64,000 bases of DNA from Sorangium aterium (lineage in GTDB: Bacteria; Myxococcota_A; Polyangia; Polyangiales; Polyangiaceae): assembly GCF_028368935.1 (NCBI RefSeq), contig NZ_JAQNDK010000004.1, forward strand, positions 62,001 to 126,000, read 5' to 3'. Positions 51,792 through 60,552 of this stretch are shown one piece after another. The translations under genes and the position numbers were made by a program. The notes beneath the pieces are model-generated. The model did no database searches. It saw only the letters and a list, made by a program, of their open reading frames with translations, and was not told the origin of the DNA. Position 1 is the first letter of the stretch, and each line of letters begins with the position of its first letter.

Positions 51792-52652
51792 CTAGAGCCA
51801 CACCTCGCCCAGCAGCGGCAGCACACCCAATCTCATGTCGCGCGACGCCCGGCCGAGGCGCTCTGCCAGGCGCTCCCCCTGCATCGCGGGGAGCGCGACG
51901 GCGGGGCGATCGAGGGGCAGAAAGAAGTTGTCCCAGTGCGAGAAGAGCACCGCGCGCGGCGACAGGGCGCGCGCGACGCGCTCGGGGAAATCGCGCGATG
52001 CGGTCCAGCCGGCCACACAGAGCAGGAGCAGGTCGGGCTCCCTGCAATCGAGGCCCGCCTCGACGAGCTCCGCGCTGCCCAGGTGGACGATGCGCCGGCC
52101 CGCGACCCGGATCTCCACCGCAAAGACGGCGCCGCACCGGTAACGCTCGGCCCGGAGCGGGACCTGGTCGCAATCGGAGATGTCGCCGGGGAAGGGGACC
52201 CGGCCGAGCAGCAGGCGGGAATGGGCGCTCGGGAAGAAGCGCAGCTGGAACGGGCCGACCTCGGCGAGCACAGGCTCGCCGCCGGGCGCCCGCTCGACGT
52301 CGCGCACGCGCGCCGCGGGGACGCCGGCGGCGCGGCAGAGCGCCGCCGCGGAGCGGGATCCGAAGACCGTGGCCCCCGTGCGGAGCGCGATCTCCGGGAT
52401 GTCGAGCGCATGATCGAAATGGGTGTGCCCCGCGATGACCGCATCGGCGCGCGGCGCGTGGTGCGCGATGGCGGCCACGTCGGGGACGAGCCGGCCGACC
52501 ACGCAATGGAGGAGCGAAGCGCGCGTGAGGTAGGGATCGATGAGTATCACCGCGCCGGCGTGCTCGATCGCGAACCCCGCCGTGCCCAGCCACCGCACCC
52601 GGACCGTGCCCGCCGGCGCGAGCGACCGCGGAGAGAACGTGTCGGCGATCAT
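51792..52652 (-). CDS. Metallo-beta-lactamase-fold hydrolase (second)
   Basis: A 286-residue MBL-fold protein. The ATG at 52652 is taken as the start; the sequence before it is Pro/Arg-rich and non-conserved. Family features are RVRWLGTAGFAIEHAGAVIL followed by IDPYLTR (UlaG-like opening), the zinc motif VIAGHTHFDHALDIPEIA, SAHSRLLLG and LFSHWDNFF near the end. The UlaG/lactonase-like or NAPE-PLD-like branch is the closest by motif; the substrate is unknown. It is divergent from the AmpG-like transporter (144 bp apart) and convergent with the helicase gene. Confidence 0.82.
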   Translation of the reverse strand: MIADTFSPRSLAPAGTVRVRWLGTAGFAIEHAGAVILIDPYLTRASLLHCVVGRLVPDVAAIAHHAPRADAVIAGHTHFDHALDIPEIALRTGATVFGSRSAAALCRAAGVPAARVRDVERAPGGEPVLAEVGPFQLRFFPSAHSRLLLGRVPFPGDISDCDQVPLRAERYRCGAVFAVEIRVAGRRIVHLGSAELVEAGLDCREPDLLLLCVAGWTASRDFPERVARALSPRAVLFSHWDNFFLPLDRPAVALPAMQGERLAERLGRASRDMRLGVLPLLGEVWL

Positions 52653-52781
52653 CGGCGCGGGCTCGTCCGGCCGGCAGACGGGGTGAGTCGGTGCGGCGTG
52701 CTCATCGGGATCGAGACCGGATCGAGATCGAACCGTACGCCAGTGTCCGTGTTTCGGGCGACCGAAGCTCGTCCGCTCGGT

Positions 52782-52787
52782 TACGAT
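52782..52787 (+). promoter_or_regulatory. TANNNT box (TACGAT) before the transporter start
   Basis: TACGAT ends 8 nt before the GTG at 52796, and there is no Shine-Dalgarno. A leaderless transcript is suggested. No convincing -35 was found. Confidence 0.28.
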
Positions 52788-52795
52788 TGTCCGTC

Positions 52796-54019
52796 GTGGC
52801 AGACCGAACGCGCGCCGGCACGATCGCCGCCCTCGCCGCGCTGTACTTCGCCCAGGGCATCCCGTTCGGCTTCCAGGCGACGGCGCTCCCCGTCTTCCTT
52901 CGGGCGAGCGGCGTCTCGCTCTCCGGCGTGGGCTTCGCCGGAGCGCTCGCGATCCCGTGGGCGGCAAAGGCGCTCTGGGCGCCGCTCGTCGACCGCTACG
53001 GCTGGGAGCGGATCGGCAGGCGCCGCTCGTGGATCCTGCCGCTCGGGGTGCTGCTCGCGCTCACGTGCGCGGCCGCCGCGTTCGTCCCGCCGTCGCGCCA
53101 CCTCGGCGCCCTGCTCGCGCTGGTCTTCCTGATGAACCTGCTCGCGGCCACCCAGGACATCGCTGTCGACGGGCTCGCGATCGACCTGCTCGGGCGCGGC
53201 GAGCTCGGCCTGGCGAACGCCGCGCAGGTGGTCGGCTACAAGGTCGGCATGCTCGCCGCCGGCGGGCTGCTCGTCTGGGCGAGCGCCTGGATCGGCTGGA
53301 GCGGTCAGTTCGGGGCGATGGCCGTGCTCGTCTTCCTCTCGGCGCTGGCCTCGCTCGCGCTGCGCGAGCCTCCCGCGAGCGAGGTCGAGGCGCACGCGCG
53401 CCGGTCGCTCCGCGAGGTGCTCGCGACGGTCCTCGCCGCCCTGCGGGCGCCCGGCGCGCTCTGGGTCGTCGCGTTCCTCGGGACCTACAAGCTCGGCGAG
53501 GCGATGGTCGACATGATGTTCAAGCCGTTCCTCGTCGACGCCGGCTTCCCGCCGCACCAGATCGGCCTCTGGGTGGGCACGTACGGCCTCGTCGCGTCGA
53601 TCGCCGGCTCGCTCGCGGGAGGCCTCCTGTCGCATCGGATCCCGCTGCTCGCCGCCGTCGGGGTGACCTCGGCGCTGCGCACCGTCGCGATGGCGGGCGA
53701 GTGGTACCTCGCCGCGGCGGGGGCGCCCACCGCGAATGCCGTCGTCGCGGTCACCGTGGCCGAGCACCTCTTCGGCGGCGCCCTCACGACCGCGGTGTTC
53801 GCTTTCATGATGTCGCGTGTCCGGCGCTCGGTCGGCGCGACGCACTACACGCTGCTGGCCAGCGTGGAGGTGCTCGGCAAATCACCCGCGGTGTGGCTCT
53901 CGGGCGCGCTCGCCCAGCGGCTCGGCTATGCAGGCCTGTTCGCCCTGGGGACCGTGATCTCGGTTGTCTTTCTCGGGCTGCTCTTGCCGCTGCGCGAGCG
54001 GAGAGCGGGCGAGGGGTGA
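52796..54019 (+). CDS. AmpG-like MFS transporter
   Basis: A 407-residue permease with 12 predicted membrane helices. The opening ALYFAQGIPFGFQATALPVF is the hallmark of the AmpG/PAT1 subgroup of the major facilitator superfamily, which imports anhydromuropeptides (AmpG) or acetyl-CoA (eukaryotic AT-1). The conserved loop DRYGWERIGRRRSWILPLG, NLLAATQDIAVDGLAIDLL, KLGEAMVDMMFKPFLVDAGF and LLASVEVLGKSPAVWLSG support this. Import of cell-wall recycling fragments is the likely role, which would fit the amidase further downstream (56084). The start is GTG 52796, or TTG 52787. Confidence 0.88.
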   Translation: MADRTRAGTIAALAALYFAQGIPFGFQATALPVFLRASGVSLSGVGFAGALAIPWAAKALWAPLVDRYGWERIGRRRSWILPLGVLLALTCAAAAFVPPSRHLGALLALVFLMNLLAATQDIAVDGLAIDLLGRGELGLANAAQVVGYKVGMLAAGGLLVWASAWIGWSGQFGAMAVLVFLSALASLALREPPASEVEAHARRSLREVLATVLAALRAPGALWVVAFLGTYKLGEAMVDMMFKPFLVDAGFPPHQIGLWVGTYGLVASIAGSLAGGLLSHRIPLLAAVGVTSALRTVAMAGEWYLAAAGAPTANAVVAVTVAEHLFGGALTTAVFAFMMSRVRRSVGATHYTLLASVEVLGKSPAVWLSGALAQRLGYAGLFALGTVISVVFLGLLLPLRERRAGEG

Positions 54020-54103
54020 GCGGGCCCGGCCGTCCCATTTTGCCCCAGTGCCCCATTTCGCCCCAGTTCCGTGACGTGGCGAAATTGAATTGTAGAGGCA
54101 AGT

Positions 54104-54148
54104 AAGACGCCGAAGACGCCGAAGACGCCGAAGACGCCGAAACGCCGA
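54104..54148. repeat. 9-bp tandem repeat AAGACGCCG
   Basis: Four exact copies start at 54104, 54113, 54122 and 54131, followed by a degenerate copy. It lies in intergenic sequence just after the AmpG-like gene. On the minus strand it would encode a Phe-Gly-Val repeat, but no gene covers it convincingly. Confidence 0.9.
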
Positions 54149-54225
54149 GGGAAAGAGGAGAGATGGAGAATTTTTGCTCTCTCCTCTTCCCTCGGCGCCA
54201 ACGGTGCCCACGATGGCTCTTTTTC

Positions 54226-54603
54226 TCACGAGCTCAGGAGGACAGCATTCTTCGTCGCGGCGCTGGCTGGTGCGAAAGACCATGATCCGCGCGCCCACTT
54301 CATGATATAACCAGACAGCGCTACGGCTGACTGCTGCAACAATCGCTCGTGACCGCGCTCGCCCGACTTCGTCCATCGATCGCCCGGCCGGCGACGACCC
54401 TCATCCCCCCAGGGGGGTGAGGTCCTCCTGGGGGCCAGGGAGCTCGAGATCGGCCACGATCCGGGAGGCGAGCGCCTGGTAACGGCCGTGCCGTCGTGCC
54501 GCACGCGCTGGTTGATGAATGACGCCTTCAGCGCTCCGCCTTCGGGCAAATGGAGCACCACCTCAGCATCGCCCGATTTGTAAATAGTATTTTCTAAATC
54601 CAC
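54226..54603 (-). pseudogene. Remnant of one or two genes in broken frames
   Basis: On the minus strand a GTG at 54603 opens DLENTIYKSGDAEVVLHL and PEGGALKASFINQRV, which reads like real protein, but after about 54490 this frame turns into low-quality sequence. The continuation RYQALASRIVADLELPGPQE-type sequence is in a neighbouring frame and stops near 54398. A third frame from the ATG at 54376 reads MDEVGRARSRAIVAAVSRSA then VWLYHEVGARI, resembling the N-terminus of DUF1016/YhcG nucleases, and then loses sense. The region is best explained as debris of decayed accessory genes. Identification is weak; the DUF1016 resemblance is by eye only. Confidence 0.35.
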
Positions 54604-54668
54604 AGCGTGCGGCAGCTCGCCGCACTGCGCGGCGCCGCTATGCCGTCGCCGCGACGAGGAGCTCTCCC

Positions 54669-55919
54669 ATGAGAACCGCCTATCTGTCGATCTCTGCCTC
54701 TACGCTCGCGCTCGCCTCGATCATTTCCGGCTGCATGGCGACAGCCGAGCCACGCGACGATAACGAAGACGCCATCGGCGAGGGCGCGGCGGCGCTCCTC
54801 TCCTGCTCGGTGCTCCCGTCCGGCAACATCGTCACGAACGGCAGCTTCGAATCGCCGAACGTGTCGTCCGGCACGTCGTCGATATACAATGGCTCGATCA
54901 CCGGCTGGCAGGCCGCCTATGGTCAGATCCAGATCCACGACCACTCGAACGGCATGAGCCCCGCGCACGGCAGCCAGCACGTCGAGCTGGACGCCACGGA
55001 CTCGAGCGGCATCTATCAGAACCTCACGACCGTGCCGGGAGCGACCTACCAGCTCCGGTTCGCCTTCGCCGCGCGCCCCGGCACGAGCGCGAGCCAGAAC
55101 GTGCTCGGCGTCGTCTGGGGCGGCCAGCAGGTGGCCACGCTCACGACCGCCAGCTCCGCATGGGTCAATTACACCTATACCCTCGTGGCCTCCGGCACGA
55201 CGACGCGCCTCCAGTTCAACGATCTGGGCATCTCGAACGGCCAGGGGACGCTCCTCGATAATGTCACCGTGGTCGCCGCCGATACGGACCAGGACGGGGT
55301 GTTCGATTCATGCGACAACTGCCCGGCGCAGGCCAACCCCTCCCAGGCCGACGCAGACGCCGACGGCATCGGCGACGCCTGCGAGCCCCCCCCGCCGGCC
55401 GAGCCCCTGTGCGTGGTCGTGCAGCGCGGCACGTACGGGAGCGTGCAGGATGCGCATATCCAGCCCGGCGTCTCGTGGCCGTACGGCGATTACCCGTATG
55501 TCGTCATGAACACGTTCCCCGAGGGCGTGCAGCTGGGCGTGCTGGCCTTCGATCTGTCGTTCATCCCGGCGGGCTCCGACGTCGAGTCCGCGACCCTCTC
55601 GCTGTCTCACACGTGGAAGGAGAGCGCCAGCACCATCGAGCTGCACCGCGTGAACGGCCCCTGGCAGGAGTCGACCGTGCACGCCGGCAACTTCCCCGGG
55701 TACAACGCGGCCGTCGAGGCGTCGATCGCCACCGTCGCCCAGGCGAGCGCCGTCGTGACCACCAACGTGGCGGCCCTCGTGCAGTCCTGGGTGGATGGTT
55801 CCCCGAACTACGGCGTCGCGCTCCACGATGTGAACGGTCGGACCGACATCCGATCGAGCGAGCAAACGAACATCGCCCCCCGGCCGAAGCTCGAGGTCTG
55901 CTACACGCCGGCCCAGTAG
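54669..55919 (+). CDS. Secreted lipoprotein with thrombospondin-3-like and DNRLRE-like domains
   Basis: A 416-residue lipoprotein; lipobox SIISGC after a short signal. The first domain (about residues 50-200) is a beta-sandwich beginning NIVTNGSFESPN with AYGQIQIHDHSNGMSPAHGS and YQNLTTVPGATYQLRFAFAA, as in DUF642/choice-anchor C carbohydrate-binding modules. A calcium-binding thrombospondin type 3 segment follows: DTDQDGVFDSCDNCPAQANP then DADADGIGDAC. The C-terminal domain is DNRLRE-like (VLAFDLSFIPAGSDVESATL, VTTNVAALVQSWVDG). Such multi-domain lipoproteins are frequent on myxobacterial cell surfaces. No catalytic residues are evident; adhesion or carbohydrate binding is an inference. GAGGAGCTCTCCC lies before the ATG. 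Confidence 0.82.
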   Translation: MRTAYLSISASTLALASIISGCMATAEPRDDNEDAIGEGAAALLSCSVLPSGNIVTNGSFESPNVSSGTSSIYNGSITGWQAAYGQIQIHDHSNGMSPAHGSQHVELDATDSSGIYQNLTTVPGATYQLRFAFAARPGTSASQNVLGVVWGGQQVATLTTASSAWVNYTYTLVASGTTTRLQFNDLGISNGQGTLLDNVTVVAADTDQDGVFDSCDNCPAQANPSQADADADGIGDACEPPPPAEPLCVVVQRGTYGSVQDAHIQPGVSWPYGDYPYVVMNTFPEGVQLGVLAFDLSFIPAGSDVESATLSLSHTWKESASTIELHRVNGPWQESTVHAGNFPGYNAAVEASIATVAQASAVVTTNVAALVQSWVDGSPNYGVALHDVNGRTDIRSSEQTNIAPRPKLEVCYTPAQ

Positions 55920-56083
55920 CGGGATCTGGCCGAGGTGCGGAGGGGCACGCCGCGGCACGATCCCTCGGGCGTCCCGGGCGATCTCGGGATGTCGCCACGT
56001 CGCGCCTCCTTCGTCACCTCGGCCACGCTCGTTTGCCGAGAACCTGACGCCGCGCTCCGCCTTTGATAGCAAGCGGAGCCGCG

Positions 56084-57007
56084 GTGATCTCGCGCAGGAA
56101 GCTCCTCCTCGGTCTCGCCGGCGCCGCCGGCGCAGCCGCCCTCTCACGGGCGCTCGCCCCGGGCTCCCCGCGCGAGATCGCGGCGCGGCGCGCCCTCAAG
56201 CTCCCGATCGCGCCGAGCGGGTGGCCCTTTCCAGGGGCCCGCGTCGTCGCCCCCTCCGCCGTCTTTCCGCCGGATTTCGGGGTCCGCCGCGTCTACCTCG
56301 ACGCCGGACATGGCGCCCCTGGCAACTCCGGCAACCTCTCGTGCTTCTGCGTCGACGAGCAGGACTTCACCCTCGCCGCGGCGCGCGCCCTCGCCGAGCG
56401 GCTCGTCGCCACGGGGCGCTTCGAGGCGCGCGTGGGCAGGACCGGCGACCGGCCGTTGCCCTACGCGGAGCGCGTCGAGGACGCCGCCAGGTGGGGCGCC
56501 GACGCCTTCGTCAGCCTGCACTCGGACGTGCGCGGCAGGACCGAGACGTGGTCGCCCGGCCAGGGCCGCCAGTGCCCGCTCAGCCTCGCCGCGCCGGGGT
56601 TCGCCGTCCTGTGGTCCGACGAAGGCGAGCCTGCCCTCTGCGCCCTCCGGCTCGCGCTCGCGCGCGGCTTCGCGAGGCGCATGGAAGAAGCAGGCCTGTT
56701 GCCCTACGACGGCGCCGCGTACAGCGGCCTGTACGAGCCGGACACCGCCCAGCCCGGCGTCTTCCTCGACCGGCGCCCCCCGGGACAGCGCATCTTCGTG
56801 CTGCGCCGCCCCTCCATGCCCTCCATCCTCGTCGAGACCCACCACGCGCTCGACGCCCGCGAGGCGACCCGCTGGACCGAGCCCGCCACGCTCGACGCCT
56901 TCGCCGCCGCTGCGGCCGCCGCGCTGGCCGATGCGCTCGGCGCTGCGGGTGCGCCGGCCAGCGCGCTCGGCGGCGCCGGCGCGCCGGCCTCCCCGCCGCC
57001 CACCTGA
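56084..57007 (+). CDS. Tat-exported N-acetylmuramoyl-L-alanine amidase (Amidase_3)
   Basis: A 307-residue exported zinc amidase. The GTG at 56084, with CGGAG upstream, gives VISRRKLLLGLAGAAGAAAL, a twin-arginine-like signal (SRRKLLLG). A TTG at 56063 would add seven residues. The catalytic domain has VYLDAGHGAPGNSGN (first zinc His), the Glu in CVDEQDFTLAAARALAERL (the usual EKxxxL position), ADAFVSLHSDVRG (second His) and SMPSILVETHHALD (catalytic Glu). Relative to AmiC-type enzymes a loop with LSCFCVDEQ contains two Cys. The tail after about residue 270 is Ala/Gly-rich. It cleaves the amide between MurNAc and L-Ala in peptidoglycan, probably for septum splitting or recycling. The stop lies in a palindrome shared with the convergent lon gene. 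Confidence 0.88.
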   Translation: MISRRKLLLGLAGAAGAAALSRALAPGSPREIAARRALKLPIAPSGWPFPGARVVAPSAVFPPDFGVRRVYLDAGHGAPGNSGNLSCFCVDEQDFTLAAARALAERLVATGRFEARVGRTGDRPLPYAERVEDAARWGADAFVSLHSDVRGRTETWSPGQGRQCPLSLAAPGFAVLWSDEGEPALCALRLALARGFARRMEEAGLLPYDGAAYSGLYEPDTAQPGVFLDRRPPGQRIFVLRRPSMPSILVETHHALDAREATRWTEPATLDAFAAAAAAALADALGAAGAPASALGGAGAPASPPPT

Positions 57008-57018
57008 CGCGCGTCAGG
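57003..57018. terminator. 16-bp perfect palindrome covering two convergent stop codons
   Basis: CCTGACGCGCGTCAGG contains the TGA of the amidase (57005-57007, plus strand) and the TGA of lon (complement of 57014-57016). The genes are only 6 bp apart. The core TGACGCGCGTCA is identical to that at 1150-1161. A bidirectional terminator is inferred; there is no T-run. Confidence 0.55.
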
Positions 57019-59425
57019 ATGCCCGCGCGTGCGGCATCTCCTCGGGCGCCTCCAGGCGGATCGAGCGGAGCCGCAGGCAGAGCGCGAGCGCCTCGTCGAG
57101 CGTGTTCACCAGGTAGAACTCGAGCGAGCTCCTCACCTCGGCCGGCAGATCGTCGAGATCCGCCTCGTTGTCCGCCGGCAGCAGGATCTCGAAGATCCCC
57201 GCGCGGTGCGCCCCCAGCACCTTCTCCTTGATCCCCCCGATCGGCAGCACCGTCCCGCGAAGCGTGATCTCCCCCGTCATCGCGATGTCGCTCCTGACCG
57301 GCCTGCCCGACAGGGCGCTCACCAGCGCCACGGCCATCGTCACGCCCGCGCTCGGCCCGTCCTTCGGCACCGCCCCCGCCGGAACATGGATGTGAACGTC
57401 CCGCCGCTGCAGCCGATCGGACGGCACGCCGAGCTCCGCCGCGTGCGCGCGCGCATAGCTCAGCGCCGCGCGGCCGCTCTCCTTCATGACGTCGCCCAGC
57501 TGCCCCGTGAGGACGAAATCGCCCTTGCCGGGCATCACGCTCGCCTCGACGTGCATGATGTCGCCACCCATCTGCGTGTAATACATGCCGGTCGCGACCC
57601 CCGGCTGATCGTATTGCAGCCTCCGCTCAAGGCGCATCTTCGCTCGGCCGAGCAATTCCTTCACGTCTTCGTCGGCGCCCACCACAGCCCGCTCGATCTC
57701 GCCGCCCGCGATCCTGCGCGCGGCCTTCCGCGCCAGCGCGCCGAGCGTCCGTTCCAGCTGGCGTACGCCCGCCTCGCGCGTGTATCCGCTGATGATCCCG
57801 CCGAGCGCCGTGCCCGTCACGCGCAGCTGCTCCTCGCGCAGCCCGCACTCCTTCCGTTGCCGGGGGAGCAGGTACTTCCGGGCGATCTCGTGCTTCTCCT
57901 GCTCCGTGTATCCGGCGAACAGCGCGGGCTCCATCCGGTCGAACAGCGGAGGGGGGATCGTCTCCCGGAAGTTCGCCGTGCAGATGAACAGCACCTCGGA
58001 CAGGTCGAACGGCAGGCCGAGGTAGTGGTCGACGAAGCCGTCGTTCTGCGCCGGATCCAGCACCTCGAGCAGCGCCGCGCCGGGATCGCCCTGGTAGGAG
58101 GCGCCGAGCTTGTCGACCTCGTCGAGGACGATCACAGGGTTCTTCGAGCCCACCCGCTTGATGCCCTGGAGGATGCGGCCGGACATCGCGCCCACGTACG
58201 TGCGCCGGTGGCCGCGGATGTCCGCCTCGTCGCGCGCCCCGCCCAGCGAGACGCGGACGTACTTGCGCCCGAGCGCCCGCGCGATCGACTCCGCGATGGA
58301 CGTCTTGCCGGTCCCGGGCGGACCGAGGAAGAGCAGGATCGGCCCGCGGGAGATGGCGCGGCTCCGCTCGCCTTCGCTCCTCGCCTGCTCCAGGCGCAGC
58401 TTCCGGACGGCCAGGAACTCGAGCACCCGGTCCTTCACGTCGCCCAGGCCGTAGTGATCCTCGTCGAGGATCGCCCGCGCCCGATCGAGATCGACGTGGT
58501 CGTCGGTCCGCTGGTTCCAGGGCAGATCCGCCACCCACTCGAGCCACGTCATGAGGACCTGCGCCTCGGGCGACGTCTCCCGCCCCATGCGCCGCAGCCG
58601 CGCGAGATCGCGCCGGGCCTCCTGCAGGATCTCCGGCGGCAGGTTGGCCCGCTGCAGCTTGTGCTCCAGACGTGCCGCTGCGTTCTCGTCGTCTTCCTCG
58701 CCGAGCTCCTTCTGGATCGCGCGCAGCTGCTCGCGCAGGTAGATCTCCCGCTGCCGCTCGCCGAGCTCCTCCTCGACGGTCGTCCTGATCTTCTCCTGGG
58801 TCTCGACGATGCCGATCTGCCGGTAGAGGTGCAGCGCGAGGCTGCGCATCCGCTCTTCCGTCGAGAGGATCTCGAGCAGCGCCTGCTTCTCGGGGGTCGG
58901 GAGGTCCAGGTAGAAGGCGATGTGGTTCACGAGCTCGGCCGGGCCGTACATGCTGCCGACGAACTGCTTGAGCACGTCCTCCGGCGCGCCGCGGTGCCGG
59001 CCGTACTCGACGGCGCGCTCGCGCACCTCGCGGGAGAGCGCCTCGAGGGCGCCGTCCTCCTCTGGACGGAGGGGTAGATCGGCGAGCTCGATGACGGGGG
59101 CTCGGATCACGCCGTCGACCTCGGTGTAGCGGGGCGCGGCCGCTCGCCGCTCGCAATAGAGCACGAGCTGAAGGCCCGACCCGAACCGCTGCACCTGGGT
59201 GATGCGGGCGATCACGCCGATCGAGAAGAGGCCGCCCGCGGTGGGCTCCTCGGCGGCGTCGCGCTGGGCGACCGCGAAGATGCGCTTGTCTTCTCCCTCG
59301 ACCCGGAGGGCGGCCTCCACCGCGCGGAGCGTCTTCAGCCGTCCGACCGTGATGGGCGTCGCTATCCCAGGGAAGAGGACGGTGTCGCGCAACGAGAGCA
59401 CGGGCAACGATCGGCGCTCGGGCAT
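57014..59425 (-). CDS. lon: ATP-dependent Lon protease
   Basis: An 803-residue Lon of usual length. The ATG at 59425 places LPVLSLRDTVLFPGIATPIT near the N-terminus, as in other Lon proteins, and AAAGG precedes it; an ATG at 59449 would add eight residues. The substrate-binding LON domain covers about 1-210, then a coiled-coil linker. The AAA+ module has Walker A LFLGPPGTGKTSIAESI, VRVSLGGARDEADIRGHRRT, Walker B NPVIVLDEVDKLG and a sensor region. The protease domain has the catalytic Ser in PKDGPSAGVTMA and Lys in GGIKEKVLGAH. It degrades misfolded and regulatory proteins in the cytosol. Myxobacteria carry two Lon genes (LonV and LonD/BsgA); which one this is cannot be told here. It is convergent with the amidase gene. 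Confidence 0.95.
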   Translation of the reverse strand: MPERRSLPVLSLRDTVLFPGIATPITVGRLKTLRAVEAALRVEGEDKRIFAVAQRDAAEEPTAGGLFSIGVIARITQVQRFGSGLQLVLYCERRAAAPRYTEVDGVIRAPVIELADLPLRPEEDGALEALSREVRERAVEYGRHRGAPEDVLKQFVGSMYGPAELVNHIAFYLDLPTPEKQALLEILSTEERMRSLALHLYRQIGIVETQEKIRTTVEEELGERQREIYLREQLRAIQKELGEEDDENAAARLEHKLQRANLPPEILQEARRDLARLRRMGRETSPEAQVLMTWLEWVADLPWNQRTDDHVDLDRARAILDEDHYGLGDVKDRVLEFLAVRKLRLEQARSEGERSRAISRGPILLFLGPPGTGKTSIAESIARALGRKYVRVSLGGARDEADIRGHRRTYVGAMSGRILQGIKRVGSKNPVIVLDEVDKLGASYQGDPGAALLEVLDPAQNDGFVDHYLGLPFDLSEVLFICTANFRETIPPPLFDRMEPALFAGYTEQEKHEIARKYLLPRQRKECGLREEQLRVTGTALGGIISGYTREAGVRQLERTLGALARKAARRIAGGEIERAVVGADEDVKELLGRAKMRLERRLQYDQPGVATGMYYTQMGGDIMHVEASVMPGKGDFVLTGQLGDVMKESGRAALSYARAHAAELGVPSDRLQRRDVHIHVPAGAVPKDGPSAGVTMAVALVSALSGRPVRSDIAMTGEITLRGTVLPIGGIKEKVLGAHRAGIFEILLPADNEADLDDLPAEVRSSLEFYLVNTLDEALALCLRLRSIRLEAPEEMPHARAS

Positions 59426-59527
59426 GACCGGCCTTTGTGCGAACGTCATGCCATGGAGGACCGTACCGAAAACTCCTTTCGGCGCGGAAGCATCGAGAAT
59501 CGTGGTCAGCCGAGCGCGGAGCGGTGG

Positions 59528-59533
59528 TAGGGT
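59528..59533 (+). promoter_or_regulatory. TANNNT box (TAGGGT) before the hydrolase start
   Basis: TAGGGT ends 9 nt before the ATG at 59543. There is no Shine-Dalgarno. A possible weak -35 TGGTCA lies at 59503-59508, with 19-bp spacing. Confidence 0.3.
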
Positions 59534-59542
59534 CGGCTCGCG

Positions 59543-60538
59543 ATGCCCGCGGACACCTTCACGTTTCAGGCGGACGACGGCCGAGAGCTCTTCGTGTACC
59601 GCTGGCTCCCGGACGGCGGGGCGCGCGGCGTCGTCCACGTCGCGCACGGCATGTCGGAGCACGCGGGCCGCTATGCGCGCCTCGCGCAGGCGCTCTGCGC
59701 CGCCGGGTGGGCCGTCTACGCGAACGACCACCGCGGCCACGGCGCGACGGCGCGCGGGAGCGACGAGCTCGGCTTCTTCGCGAGCCAGGGCGGCTTCCAG
59801 CGGGTCGTCCGCGATCTCGCGCAGCTCCTCGCGCGCGCGCGCGGCGAGCACCCCGGCCTGCCGGTCGTCCTCTTCGGCCACAGCATGGGCGCCGCCCTCG
59901 CGCAGGAGATCCTGATCGAGCACGGCGGCTCGATCGACGGCGCGGTGCTCTCCGGCGCCGCGGGCAAGGCGAACGCGCTCGTGGACGCGGGCCGGCTCGT
60001 GGCCCGCGCGGAGCGGAGGCGGCTTGGCGAGCGCGGCAAGAGCCAGCTCCTCCAGACGATGAGCTTCGACAGCTTCAACAAGGTGTTCGCGCCGACGCGC
60101 ACGCCCTTCGACTGGCTCTCTCGCGATCGCGCCGAGGTCGACGTGTACATGGCCGATCCCCGCTGCGGCTTCCCCGCGACGACCTCGCTCTGGGTCGACC
60201 TGCTCGACGGGATGGCGGCGCTGGCGCGCCCCGAGCGGCTCTCGCGCATCCCGAAGGACCTGCCCCTCTATGTCTTCTCCGGCTCTCGCGATCCGGTCGG
60301 CGGGCTGCTCAAGGGCGTCACCCAGATGATCGAGGCGTACCGCGCCGCCGGCCTCCGCAGGGTGGCGCAGCGGTTCTACCCCGGCGGGCGCCACGAGATG
60401 CTGAACGAGATCAACCGCGAGGAGGTCGTGCGGGACCTGCTCGCGTGGCTCGCCGCCGAGGTGGCGAGCGAGGCGAGAGCTCCGGAGAGGCCCGCGCAAT
60501 CGGGCGCCGGGCCGCGCGCCGGCGCCGCGCCCGGCTGA
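59543..60538 (+). CDS. Alpha/beta hydrolase, monoacylglycerol-lipase-like
   Basis: A 331-residue serine hydrolase of the Hydrolase_4 group. The oxyanion-hole region is VVHVAHGMSEHAGRYARLA. NDHRGHGATARGSDELG is diagnostic for the lysophospholipase/monoacylglycerol lipase type. The nucleophile elbow is VVLFGHSMGAALAQE, the acid is in VFSGSRDPVGG and the His is in YPGGRHEMLNE. All three triad residues are present. No signal peptide is seen, so it should act on cytosolic or membrane acylglycerols. The C-terminal 30 residues are Ala/Pro-rich. The next gene begins 14 bp downstream on the same strand, so the two are probably co-transcribed. Confidence 0.9.
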   Translation: MPADTFTFQADDGRELFVYRWLPDGGARGVVHVAHGMSEHAGRYARLAQALCAAGWAVYANDHRGHGATARGSDELGFFASQGGFQRVVRDLAQLLARARGEHPGLPVVLFGHSMGAALAQEILIEHGGSIDGAVLSGAAGKANALVDAGRLVARAERRRLGERGKSQLLQTMSFDSFNKVFAPTRTPFDWLSRDRAEVDVYMADPRCGFPATTSLWVDLLDGMAALARPERLSRIPKDLPLYVFSGSRDPVGGLLKGVTQMIEAYRAAGLRRVAQRFYPGGRHEMLNEINREEVVRDLLAWLAAEVASEARAPERPAQSGAGPRAGAAPG

Positions 60539-60552
60539 CGACGGGGGCCGGC

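Larger units (their letters stand above)
54020..54668. other. Gene-poor region with 9-bp tandem repeats and a decayed gene
   Basis: No intact gene is supported in these 649 bp. A purine-rich nonamer AAGACGCCG is repeated four times plus a partial copy (54104-54148). From 54603 down to about 54226 on the minus strand there are protein-like fragments in different frames (described separately). The sequence is unusually A/T-rich in places (54160-54180, 54570-54600) compared with the rest of the window. Confidence 0.6.
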
